NCBI RefSeq assembly: GCF_028867965.1
Contig: NZ_JAPQNT010000003.1
Span: 62,001 to 126,000 of the forward strand
Direction of reading: 5' to 3'
From: Flavobacterium sp. SUN046
Lineage (GTDB): Bacteria; Bacteroidota; Bacteroidia; Flavobacteriales; Flavobacteriaceae
DNA: 64,000 bases
Shown here: one piece after another, positions 1 through 7,679 of the stretch
Layout of the letters: each line of letters starts with the position of its first letter
Numbering within the stretch: position 1 is the first letter of the stretch
Position numbers and translations under genes: made by a program
Notes under the pieces: generated by a model
Told to the model about the DNA's origin: nothing
Database searches by the model: none
Seen by the model: the letters and a program-made list of their open reading frames with translations, nothing else

Positions 1-338
1 TTTTAAATGATATTCTTACAAATCAAGCCAATATTTATTTTGATTATAATTTCCCTGTAACAACTAATCAAGCTCAAACAATTGTTCAAACATTAAACAA
101 CCAACAATTTAATAATTTTAATATTAAAGTATATCCAAATCCAGTTAAAGATATTTTAACTATCCAAAGTCAAGAAAGTATTAATAAAGTTGATGTATAT
201 GATGCTAACGGAAGATTATTAATGAGCTCACAATTAAGCAATAATCAAACCGATTTAAGCACTCTTTCTTCTGGATTTTATTTCGTTAAAATAGTGTCAA
301 ACGATAAAGTAACAGTTATTAAAATAACTAAAGAATAA
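1..338 (+). CDS. T9SS type A sorting domain protein, C-terminal fragment
   Basis: The frame is open from the left edge to a TAA at 336-338, so only the last 111 or so residues are visible. The piece has two recognisable parts. The first reads NIYFDYNFPVTTNQA, a stretch typical of the conserved domain that precedes the tail in many large flavobacterial secreted proteins. The second is a type IX secretion sorting domain, beginning KVYPNPVKDILTI and continuing through VDVYDANGRLL to a final VIKITKE. Such tails direct export through the Por system and are cleaved during surface attachment or release. The catalytic or adhesive part lies outside the window, so the function of the whole protein cannot be told. 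It is followed by a strong terminator at 414-449. Confidence 0.85.
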   Translation, partial: LNDILTNQANIYFDYNFPVTTNQAQTIVQTLNNQQFNNFNIKVYPNPVKDILTIQSQESINKVDVYDANGRLLMSSQLSNNQTDLSTLSSGFYFVKIVSNDKVTVIKITKE

Positions 339-413
339 GATTTAAAATAATCATTTAATAGAAAAAAGAAATCTCTCTTAATAAACATTTTCCTTAAATT
401 TTTAATTAATGAG

Positions 414-449
414 AAAAGTGGGTAGTAGTTTCGCTACTCACTTTTTTTG
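414..449 (+). terminator. Rho-independent terminator after the T9SS protein
   Basis: Hairpin with arms GTGGGTAG and CTACTCAC around a short TTTCG-containing loop, followed by seven T. It separates the secreted-protein gene from ileS. Confidence 0.75.
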
Positions 450-583
450 TTTCCAACACATGCGTTTGAGCATATAAATAAAGAGTTTTGTCACTTTCGA
501 TATTGATAAAACTTTTGACTTTTGACATTATGACTTTCGACTTAATTTACTACTTTCGCAAATTGATTTTAGAAAACGATAAA

Positions 584-3500
584 ATGAGCACAAAATTTAC
601 TGAATACAAAGGACTTGACTTGCCAACAGTTGCATCAGAAGTTCTTGAATTTTGGAAAAAAAACAACATCTTTGAACAATCGGTAACTTCGCGTGAAGGA
701 AACCAACCATTCGTATTTTTTGAAGGTCCGCCATCTGCAAATGGTTTACCTGGAATTCACCACGTAATGGCGCGTGCTATTAAAGATATTTTTTGTCGTT
801 ACAAAACCCAAAAAGGATTTCAAGTTAAGCGTAAAGCAGGTTGGGATACACACGGTTTGCCAGTAGAATTGGGAACTGAGAAAGAATTAGGAATTACAAA
901 AGAAGACATCGGGAAAACAATTTCCATCGAAGAATACAACGAAGCGTGTAAAAAAACCGTAATGCGTTACACCGATGTTTGGAACGATTTAACCGAAAAA
1001 ATGGGTTATTGGGTTGATATGGAAGATCCGTATGTGACTTACAAATCCAAATACATGGAATCGGTTTGGTGGTTGCTGAAACAAATTTATAACAAAGATT
1101 TATTATACAAAGGTTACACAATTCAACCGTATTCTCCCAAAGCTGGAACCGGTTTGTCTTCGCACGAAGTAAACCAACCCGGAAGCTACCGAGATGTTAC
1201 GGATACAACGGTTGTAGCACAATTTAAAGCTTTACCAGAAACTTTACCAGACTTTTTGCAAGGTTTTGGAGAAGTTCATATTCTAGCTTGGACAACAACG
1301 CCTTGGACGTTGCCGTCGAATGCCGCATTGACCGTTGGGCCAAAAATTGATTACGTTTTGGTACAAACTTTTAATCAATATACATTTCTTCCTGCAAAAG
1401 TTATTTTGGCTAAAAATTTGGTCTCAAAACAATTCGGAAAAGGATTTGTTTCAAGTGAAGAAGCATCAGATTTTGAAAATTTTAAAGCTGGAGATAAAAC
1501 TATTCCATTTAAAGTTTTAACCGAATTTAAAGGAAAAGACTTAGTCGGAATTCGTTACGAACAATTAATGAAATTGGTGTTACCATATCAAAATGCAGAA
1601 AATGCTTTCCGAGTAATTTCTGGAGATTTTGTTACCACAGAAGATGGAACTGGAATTGTACACACAGCGCCAACTTTTGGTGCCGATGATGCTAAAGTTG
1701 CTAAAGAAGCAAAACCAGAAGTTCCGCCAATGTTGGTTTTAGATGCCAACGGAAATCCGGTGCCTTTGGTAGATTTACAAGGTAAATTCATTCAAGGTTT
1801 GGGTGATTTATCTGGAAAATATGTCAAAAATGAATATTATGATGCCGATAAAGCACCAGAACGTTCTGCCGATGTTGAAATTGCAATCCAATTAAAAGAA
1901 GAAAACAAAGCCTTCAAAGTAGAAAAATACGTTCACAGTTATCCGCACAGTTGGAGAACCGATGAACCATTATTATATTATCCGTTAGATTCTTGGTTTA
2001 TAAAAGTAACTGAAATCAAGGATAGAATGTTCGATTTAAACGAAACCATCAACTGGAAACCAAAAGCAACTGGCGAAGGTCGTTTTGGAAATTGGTTGAA
2101 AAACGCCAACGATTGGAATTTATCACGTTCAAGGTATTGGGGAATTCCATTGCCAATTTGGAGAACTGAAGACGGAACCGAAGAAGTTTTAATCGGTTCA
2201 GTAGAAGAATTATATTCAGAAATTGAAAAATCTATCGCAGCTGGTTTTCAATCAGAAAATCCGTTCAAAGGTTTTGAAGTTGGAAACATGAGCGAAGAAA
2301 ACTACGATTTGGTTGATTTACACAAAAATGTAGTCGATGCAATTACATTAGTTTCTGTTTCTGGAAAACCAATGAAACGTGAAAGTGATTTGATTGACGT
2401 TTGGTTTGATTCAGGCGCAATGCCTTATGCACAATGGCATTATCCGTTTGAAAACAAAGATAAAATTGACGAAAATAAAGATTTTCCAGCCGATTTTATT
2501 GCAGAAGGTGTCGATCAAACTCGTGGTTGGTTTTATACTTTGCACGCTATTGGAACATTAGTTTTTGATAAAGTTGCCTATAAAAATGTAGTTTCAAACG
2601 GTTTGGTTTTAGACAAAAACGGACAAAAAATGTCGAAACGTTTAGGAAATGCAACAGATCCATTTGAAACTATTACAGAATATGGTCCAGATGCGACGCG
2701 TTGGTACATGGTTTCAAACGCCAATCCGTGGGATAATTTAAAATTTGATATTGAAGGAATTGCTGAGGTTCGTAGAAAATTCTTCGGAACACTTTACAAC
2801 ACGTATTCGTTCTTCACTTTATACGCAAATATTGATGGTTTTAAATACGCTGAAGCGGAAATTCCGTTAAACGAAAGACCCGAAATTGACCGTTGGATTT
2901 TATCAGAATTACACACGTTGATAAAAAATGTGGATGAATATTATGCTGATTACGAACCAACAAAAGCAGCAAGAGCAATTTCAGATTTCGTTCAAGAAAA
3001 TTTAAGTAATTGGTACGTTCGTTTGTGCAGAAGAAGATTCTGGAAAGGCGAATATGGAACAGATAAAATTGCGGCTTATCAAACGCTTTATACATGTTTG
3101 ATAAATGTTGCAAAACTTTCGGCACCAATAGCTCCATTTTTTATGGACAAGTTATATCAAGATTTAGTTAACGCAACTCAAACAGAGGATTTTCCTAGTG
3201 TTCACTTGGCTTTCTTCCCGGTTTCGGTTGAAAACTTTGTTGATAAATCGTTGGAAAGCAGAATGATGAAAGCACAGACTGTTTCATCGTTAGTTTTATC
3301 ACTTCGAAAAAAGGAAATGATAAAAGTGCGTCAACCGTTGCAAAAGGTTATGATTCCTATACTTGACGAAAATCAACGTGCTGAAATCGAGGCAGTTTCC
3401 GACCTAATAAAAGCCGAAGTAAACGTTAAAGAAGTACAACTTTTAGACGATGCATCGGGCGTTTTAGTGAAGCAAATTAAACCAAATTTCAAAGCACTTG

Positions 3501-3985
3501 GACCACGATTTGGTAAAGATATGAATTTGATTTCCAAAGAGATACAGTCATTAACTGCGGATCAAATTAATGAATTGGACACCAAAGGAACGTTATCGCT
3601 TGTTATTTCGGGAAATAGTATAATTTTAACATCCGAAGATGTAGAAATAACATCACAGGATATTCCGGGTTGGTTAGTGGCTAATTCTAACGGTATTACA
3701 GTAGCATTAGACATTACAATTTCGGAAGAATTAAAACAAGAAGGAATTGCAAGAGAATTAGTAAATCGAATTCAAAACATCAGAAAAGATTCAGGATTTG
3801 AAGTAACTGATAAAATTAAAGTAGAGTTGCAAAGAAGTGGCGAATTGGAAGAAGCCGTAAGTAATAATAAAAACTATATCATGTCTGAAACGTTAACAGA
3901 AAACTTAATTTTAGTAGATAACGTAAATAATGGTACAGAAATTGAGTTTGACGATATTAAAACAATGATATTAATTTCAAAATAA
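584..3985 (+). CDS. ileS: Isoleucyl-tRNA synthetase
   Basis: Class I cytoplasmic aminoacyl-tRNA synthetase that charges tRNA-Ile. The frame is open from a TTG at 488, but the ATG at 584 gives the normal N-terminus (MSTKFTEYKGLDLP) and about 1133 residues, the usual length for the long bacteroidete form. The HIGH-type signature is seen as GPPSANGLPGIHH (residues 48-60) and the KMSKS loop as KMSKR (682-686). The CP1 editing region (TTTPWTLPSNAALTVG) and the C-terminal anticodon-binding region are both present. A DksA-like gene follows 8 bases later, so the two are probably cotranscribed. A weak -7-like TACTTTCG at 551-558 lies upstream, without a clear -33. Confidence 0.97.
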   Translation: MSTKFTEYKGLDLPTVASEVLEFWKKNNIFEQSVTSREGNQPFVFFEGPPSANGLPGIHHVMARAIKDIFCRYKTQKGFQVKRKAGWDTHGLPVELGTEKELGITKEDIGKTISIEEYNEACKKTVMRYTDVWNDLTEKMGYWVDMEDPYVTYKSKYMESVWWLLKQIYNKDLLYKGYTIQPYSPKAGTGLSSHEVNQPGSYRDVTDTTVVAQFKALPETLPDFLQGFGEVHILAWTTTPWTLPSNAALTVGPKIDYVLVQTFNQYTFLPAKVILAKNLVSKQFGKGFVSSEEASDFENFKAGDKTIPFKVLTEFKGKDLVGIRYEQLMKLVLPYQNAENAFRVISGDFVTTEDGTGIVHTAPTFGADDAKVAKEAKPEVPPMLVLDANGNPVPLVDLQGKFIQGLGDLSGKYVKNEYYDADKAPERSADVEIAIQLKEENKAFKVEKYVHSYPHSWRTDEPLLYYPLDSWFIKVTEIKDRMFDLNETINWKPKATGEGRFGNWLKNANDWNLSRSRYWGIPLPIWRTEDGTEEVLIGSVEELYSEIEKSIAAGFQSENPFKGFEVGNMSEENYDLVDLHKNVVDAITLVSVSGKPMKRESDLIDVWFDSGAMPYAQWHYPFENKDKIDENKDFPADFIAEGVDQTRGWFYTLHAIGTLVFDKVAYKNVVSNGLVLDKNGQKMSKRLGNATDPFETITEYGPDATRWYMVSNANPWDNLKFDIEGIAEVRRKFFGTLYNTYSFFTLYANIDGFKYAEAEIPLNERPEIDRWILSELHTLIKNVDEYYADYEPTKAARAISDFVQENLSNWYVRLCRRRFWKGEYGTDKIAAYQTLYTCLINVAKLSAPIAPFFMDKLYQDLVNATQTEDFPSVHLAFFPVSVENFVDKSLESRMMKAQTVSSLVLSLRKKEMIKVRQPLQKVMIPILDENQRAEIEAVSDLIKAEVNVKEVQLLDDASGVLVKQIKPNFKALGPRFGKDMNLISKEIQSLTADQINELDTKGTLSLVISGNSIILTSEDVEITSQDIPGWLVANSNGITVALDITISEELKQEGIARELVNRIQNIRKDSGFEVTDKIKVELQRSGELEEAVSNNKNYIMSETLTENLILVDNVNNGTEIEFDDIKTMILISK

Positions 3986-3993
3986 TATATAAG

Positions 3994-4374
3994 ATGGTAG
4001 ATGAAAAATTGAGATACTCAGAAGCTGATTTAGCAGAGTTCAAAGAAATTATCCTTAACAAAATAGAAAAAGCACAATCTGATTTAGAGTTGATAAAAAG
4101 CGCTTATATGAATGATTTGAATAATGGTACAGATGATACTTCACCAACATTCAAAGCATTTGAAGAAGGAAGCGAAACTATGAGTAAGGAAGCAAACTCG
4201 CAATTGGCTATTCGTCAAGAGAAATTTATTAGAGATTTAAAAAACGCACTTTTTCGTGTAGAAAATAAAACTTATGGCGTTTGCAAAGTAACAGGAAAAC
4301 TTATAGGTAAAGAAAGACTAAAAATTGTTCCTCATGCAACAATGAGTATCGAGGCTAAAAATATGCAACGATAA
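3994..4374 (+). CDS. DksA/TraR-type zinc-finger-family protein
   Basis: A 126-residue protein of the DksA/TraR superfamily: an N-terminal coiled-coil-like helical region (about 1-90) and a C-terminal degenerate zinc finger. In classical DksA four cysteines bind zinc. Here the finger region reads YGVCKVTGKLIGKERLKIVP and has a single Cys, so zinc binding by the usual ligands is unlikely. Flavobacterial members commonly have this degenerate form. DksA proteins bind RNA polymerase through the secondary channel; whether this one does is inference from the family. It sits between ileS and lspA, a conserved order in this group, and ends in a strong terminator at 4396-4425. Confidence 0.85.
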   Translation: MVDEKLRYSEADLAEFKEIILNKIEKAQSDLELIKSAYMNDLNNGTDDTSPTFKAFEEGSETMSKEANSQLAIRQEKFIRDLKNALFRVENKTYGVCKVTGKLIGKERLKIVPHATMSIEAKNMQR

Positions 4375-4395
4375 TTACAACTTTGTAATTCAATA

Positions 4396-4425
4396 TAAAA
4401 CGCTCCAAAAAGGAGCGTTTTTTTT
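4396..4425 (+). terminator. Rho-independent terminator after the DksA-like gene
   Basis: Perfect stem CGCTCC / GGAGCG extended by A/T pairs, loop AAAAA, followed by eight T. Confidence 0.8.
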
Positions 4426-4438
4426 AGAAAAATATTAC

Positions 4439-4446
4439 TATTTTTG
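4439..4446 (+). promoter_or_regulatory. Putative -7 element for lspA
   Basis: TATTTTTG matches the flavobacterial -7 consensus TAnnTTTG and lies 18 bases before the lspA ATG, just after the upstream terminator. No clear -33 TTG is visible, since the expected place is inside the terminator T run. Confidence 0.35.
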
Positions 4447-4464
4447 CAACATAAAACTTACAAA

Positions 4465-5121
4465 ATGAAACTTAGACACGCCACACTCATAATACTTTTA
4501 GTACTAATTATAGATCAATTTTCTAAAGTTTACATAAAGACTAATTTCTTTTATGAAGAAAGTTATAGAGTATTAAGTTGGTTCAATTTAACCTTTATTG
4601 AAAACGAAGGTATGGCTTGGGGAACAAAGATTCCTGGAGATTATGGCAAATTAGTCTTAACAATCTTTAGAATAATTGCTGTGGGCGGAATTGGTTATTG
4701 GTTGTGGGATTCAATTGAAAAAGAAAAATCTAGTTTTTTAATTACTGCTATTTCATTAATTTTTGCTGGAGCATTGGGTAATATTTTTGATTCAGTTTTT
4801 TACGGTGTCTTTTTTGAAGAAAGTACTAGATATCATTTGGCAGGAATATTTACTGAAAATAATTATGGCACATGGTTCCATGGTAAAGTTGTAGATATGT
4901 TTGAATTTCCAATTTGGAGCGGAAAATTACCTTCTTGGATTCCGTTTTGGGGCGGAGAAGATTTCAGATTCTTTAATGCTATTTTTAATCTGGCAGATTT
5001 ATCAATTTCTACTGGAGTTGGAATTTTAATTTTCTTTAACAAAAGAGCTTTTGCGCCTGTTAAGTCACATCCGAATGTAAAGTTTTCTAAATTTTTAGAT
5101 GACGACGACGATTTAATTTAA
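4465..5121 (+). CDS. lspA: Lipoprotein signal peptidase (signal peptidase II)
   Basis: Inner-membrane aspartyl protease that removes signal peptides from diacylglyceryl-modified prolipoproteins. The ATG at 4465 gives MKLRHATLIILLVLIIDQFSK with an immediate first membrane helix; an in-frame TTG at 4444 lies within the -7 element and is unlikely as the start. At about 218 residues it is longer than the proteobacterial enzyme because of an inserted loop (about 115-165), usual in bacteroidetes. The two catalytic aspartates are in GALGNIFDS and FNLADLSIS. Four transmembrane segments are visible. The acidic tail DDDDDLI is hydrophilic. Its stop overlaps that of the convergent fau gene. Confidence 0.93.
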   Translation: MKLRHATLIILLVLIIDQFSKVYIKTNFFYEESYRVLSWFNLTFIENEGMAWGTKIPGDYGKLVLTIFRIIAVGGIGYWLWDSIEKEKSSFLITAISLIFAGALGNIFDSVFYGVFFEESTRYHLAGIFTENNYGTWFHGKVVDMFEFPIWSGKLPSWIPFWGGEDFRFFNAIFNLADLSISTGVGILIFFNKRAFAPVKSHPNVKFSKFLDDDDDLI

Positions 5122-5681
5122 AAACGATAATTTTTTTCAGGAGTTACACAATAATTTAATTGAATATCACTTTCATAAATTGATTCAATAATTGGTTCAG
5201 CTTCAAAGAAGGACAATCCAATTTTTATTGTTTCATTATTGCATTCAGATAAAAAGTTATCATAAAATCCTTTGCCGTAACCAACCCGATTTCCTTTTAA
5301 ATCAAAAGCTAAAAGCGGCACAAAAACCACATCAATTTTTGATACAGGAACTTCCAAACCATCAATTGGCTCTGGAATATTATGCTGATTTTTCTTGAAT
5401 TTGGTGTTGTCTGTAAGTAAATAATGTGTCATTTGGTACGAATTAAAATCACTTTTTGAAATTACTATTTCTTTATCTTTTCCATGAAGTATTTGAAGGA
5501 TAAACTCGGTATTAATTTCGTTTTGTTCTTCAATTGTCAAGAATAAATGATAATAGGTCTTGTTCCAAATATCCATTTGCAGAAGCTGATTAGCAATTGC
5601 CAAACTTTTTTCTTCAATTTCTTTTTCAGAAAGATTTTTTCGTAATTCTTTATACTTTTTTCGTAGTTCAGGTTTATTCAT
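5118..5681 (-). CDS. 5-formyltetrahydrofolate cyclo-ligase
   Basis: Soluble ATP-dependent enzyme that converts 5-formyl-THF to 5,10-methenyl-THF in one-carbon metabolism (YgfA/FAU family). The protein is 187 residues, the usual size. The N-terminus has the typical basic helix MNKPELRKKYKELRKNL, and the C-terminal half holds the family signature VPLLAFDLKGNRVGYGKGFY, which includes the nucleotide/folate-binding GYGKGFYD. The gene is convergent with lspA, with overlapping stop codons. Upstream on the minus strand an imperfect -7 (TACTTTTA) lies only a few bases before the ATG, so the transcript may have almost no leader. Confidence 0.93.
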   Translation of the reverse strand: MNKPELRKKYKELRKNLSEKEIEEKSLAIANQLLQMDIWNKTYYHLFLTIEEQNEINTEFILQILHGKDKEIVISKSDFNSYQMTHYLLTDNTKFKKNQHNIPEPIDGLEVPVSKIDVVFVPLLAFDLKGNRVGYGKGFYDNFLSECNNETIKIGLSFFEAEPIIESIYESDIQLNYCVTPEKNYRF

Positions 5682-5729
5682 CTTGTAAAAGTAGAAAAAT
5701 TAGTAGTTGTTTTGTGTTGAATTTAAGGT

Positions 5730-5737
5730 TAAATTTG
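5730..5737 (+). promoter_or_regulatory. Putative uvrC promoter (-7 TAAATTTG)
   Basis: TAAATTTG fits TAnnTTTG exactly. A TTG at 5707-5709 stands 20 bases upstream as a possible -33. A leader of about 135 bases to the uvrC ATG would follow. Confidence 0.45.
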
Positions 5738-5876
5738 TTTGAAATAAATCAAAAAAATAATAAGTTAAAATTTTTAGATCTGACTTCAAATTAAAAATCA
5801 ACTAAAAATCAATCAGATTCCTTCGTATTGACAAACGTTGCGAATAAAACTGGCAACTCACAACCTACAACAAAAA

Positions 5877-7676
5877 ATGAACAATCCATCACTCGAACTT
5901 CAAATACAAACGCTACCCGATAATCCCGGAGTATATCAGTATTACGATAAAGATGGAAAAATTCTATACGTAGGAAAAGCCAAAAATCTTAAAAAACGAG
6001 TTTCATCCTATTTCAATAAAGTTCATGATAATGCAAAAACTAATGTATTAGTCCGCAAAATTGTCGAAATAAAACACATTGTAGTTTCATCTGAACAAGA
6101 TGCACTTTTGTTGGAAAATAATTTGATTAAAAAACTCCAACCACGTTATAATGTGCTGTTACGTGACGACAAAACCTATCCTTGGATTTGTATTAAAAAA
6201 GAGCCATTTTCTCGAATATTTCCAACCCGAAGAATGATAAAAGATGGTTCTGAATATTTTGGACCATACACCAATTTCAAAACCGTGAATACCATTTTGG
6301 ATATGATTAAAGAATTGTATCCGCTACGAACTTGCAACTACGACTTAACCGAAAAAAACATAGCATCTGGAAAATTCAAAGTGTGTTTAGAATTTCACAT
6401 CGGCAATTGCAAAGGCGGTTGTGAAGGCTATGAATTGGCTGAAAATTATCAAATTCAAGTCAATGCCATTCGAGAAATATTGAAAGGAAATTTCAAAGAA
6501 AGTTTAAAAGATTTCAAAATTAAAATGCAGCAATTAGCACAAGAAATGCATTTTGAAGAAGCACAAAAAATTAAAGAAAAAATCGAAGTTCTTGAAAATT
6601 ACCAATCGCGATCCACCATTTTAAACCCAAAAATTTCTAATATTGATGTGTTTTCAATTATTTCTGATGAAGCTGTAGCGTATGTAAATTTCTTGCAAAT
6701 TGCACACGGAGCAATCATTCGTTCGCACACATTAGAACTAAAAAAGAAATTAGACGAAACCAACGAAGAACTTCTAGAACTAGCAGTAGTCGAACTTCGA
6801 GAGCGATTTGCATTAACCTCTCGTGAAATTATTTTGCCTTTTCCATTAGATTTTGGAGATAAAATTAAAGTCACCGTTCCGCAACTAGGCGATAAAAAGC
6901 AAATTTTAGATTTATCAGAACGTAACGCCAAATATTATCGTTTAGATCAACTGAAACAAATTCAAATTGTAGATCCAGAACGACACACCAATCGAATTAT
7001 GGCACAAATGCAAAAAGATTTACGCCTTTCAGTTGAGCCACGACATATTGAATGTTTTGATAACTCAAATATTCAAGGAACCAATCCTGTGGCGGCTTGC
7101 GTAGTTTTTAAAGATGGAAAACCGAGTAAAAAAGACTACCGACATTTTAATATTAAAACCGTTGAAGGCCCAAATGATTTCGCTTCAATGGAAGAAGTCG
7201 TTTACCGAAGATACAAACGAATGTTAGACGAAAACCAACCATTGCCGCAACTTATAATTATTGACGGCGGAAAAGGGCAACTTTCATCGGCATTAAAAAG
7301 TATCGATGATTTGGGTTTGCGCGGAAAAATTGCCATTATCGGAATTGCAAAACGATTGGAAGAACTATTTTATCCTGGCGATTCGGCACCATTATATTTG
7401 GATAAAAAATCAGAAACATTAAAAGTAATTCAGTTTTTACGCAACGAAGCACACCGATTCGGAATCACTTTTCACCGCGACAAACGCAGTAAATCGGCAT
7501 TAAATTCTTCAGTCGAAACCATTCCAGGAATTGGCGAAAAAACAATGTTGACTTTAATAAAACATTTCAAAAGTGTTAAAAGATTAAAATTAGCTACCGA
7601 AAAAGAAATTTCTGAGGTTGTTGGTGTGTCGAAATCCAAAAAAATTGTCGAATTTTACCATAAAATCGATAATTAA
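5877..7676 (+). CDS. uvrC: UvrABC excinuclease subunit C
   Basis: Nuclease subunit of nucleotide excision repair, which makes both incisions around a lesion after UvrB loading. The ATG at 5877 (MNNPSLELQIQTLPDNPGVY) is preferred over an in-frame TTG at 5838, giving 599 residues, the normal length. Domains in order: GIY-YIG nuclease for the 3' cut (about 15-95; PGVYQYYDKDGKILYVGKAK), UVR UvrB-interaction motif (about 222-240; FEEAQKIKEKIEVLEN), RNase H-like 5' nuclease domain (about 375-530; HIECFDNSNIQGTNPVAACV), and a helix-hairpin-helix pair at the end (SVETIPGIGEKTMLTLIKHF). The next gene starts within a few bases, across a palindromic element. Confidence 0.97.
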   Translation: MNNPSLELQIQTLPDNPGVYQYYDKDGKILYVGKAKNLKKRVSSYFNKVHDNAKTNVLVRKIVEIKHIVVSSEQDALLLENNLIKKLQPRYNVLLRDDKTYPWICIKKEPFSRIFPTRRMIKDGSEYFGPYTNFKTVNTILDMIKELYPLRTCNYDLTEKNIASGKFKVCLEFHIGNCKGGCEGYELAENYQIQVNAIREILKGNFKESLKDFKIKMQQLAQEMHFEEAQKIKEKIEVLENYQSRSTILNPKISNIDVFSIISDEAVAYVNFLQIAHGAIIRSHTLELKKKLDETNEELLELAVVELRERFALTSREIILPFPLDFGDKIKVTVPQLGDKKQILDLSERNAKYYRLDQLKQIQIVDPERHTNRIMAQMQKDLRLSVEPRHIECFDNSNIQGTNPVAACVVFKDGKPSKKDYRHFNIKTVEGPNDFASMEEVVYRRYKRMLDENQPLPQLIIIDGGKGQLSSALKSIDDLGLRGKIAIIGIAKRLEELFYPGDSAPLYLDKKSETLKVIQFLRNEAHRFGITFHRDKRSKSALNSSVETIPGIGEKTMLTLIKHFKSVKRLKLATEKEISEVVGVSKSKKIVEFYHKIDN

Positions 7677-7679
7677 TAT

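Noticed and set aside
488..583. Longer ileS start (TTG at 488)
   Set aside because: The 32 extra residues are not typical of the enzyme, and a -7-like sequence lies inside; the ATG at 584 gives the standard N-terminus.
2841..3137. 98-codon minus-strand frame inside ileS
   Set aside because: Shadow of ileS codon use, with no promoter and no recognisable protein.
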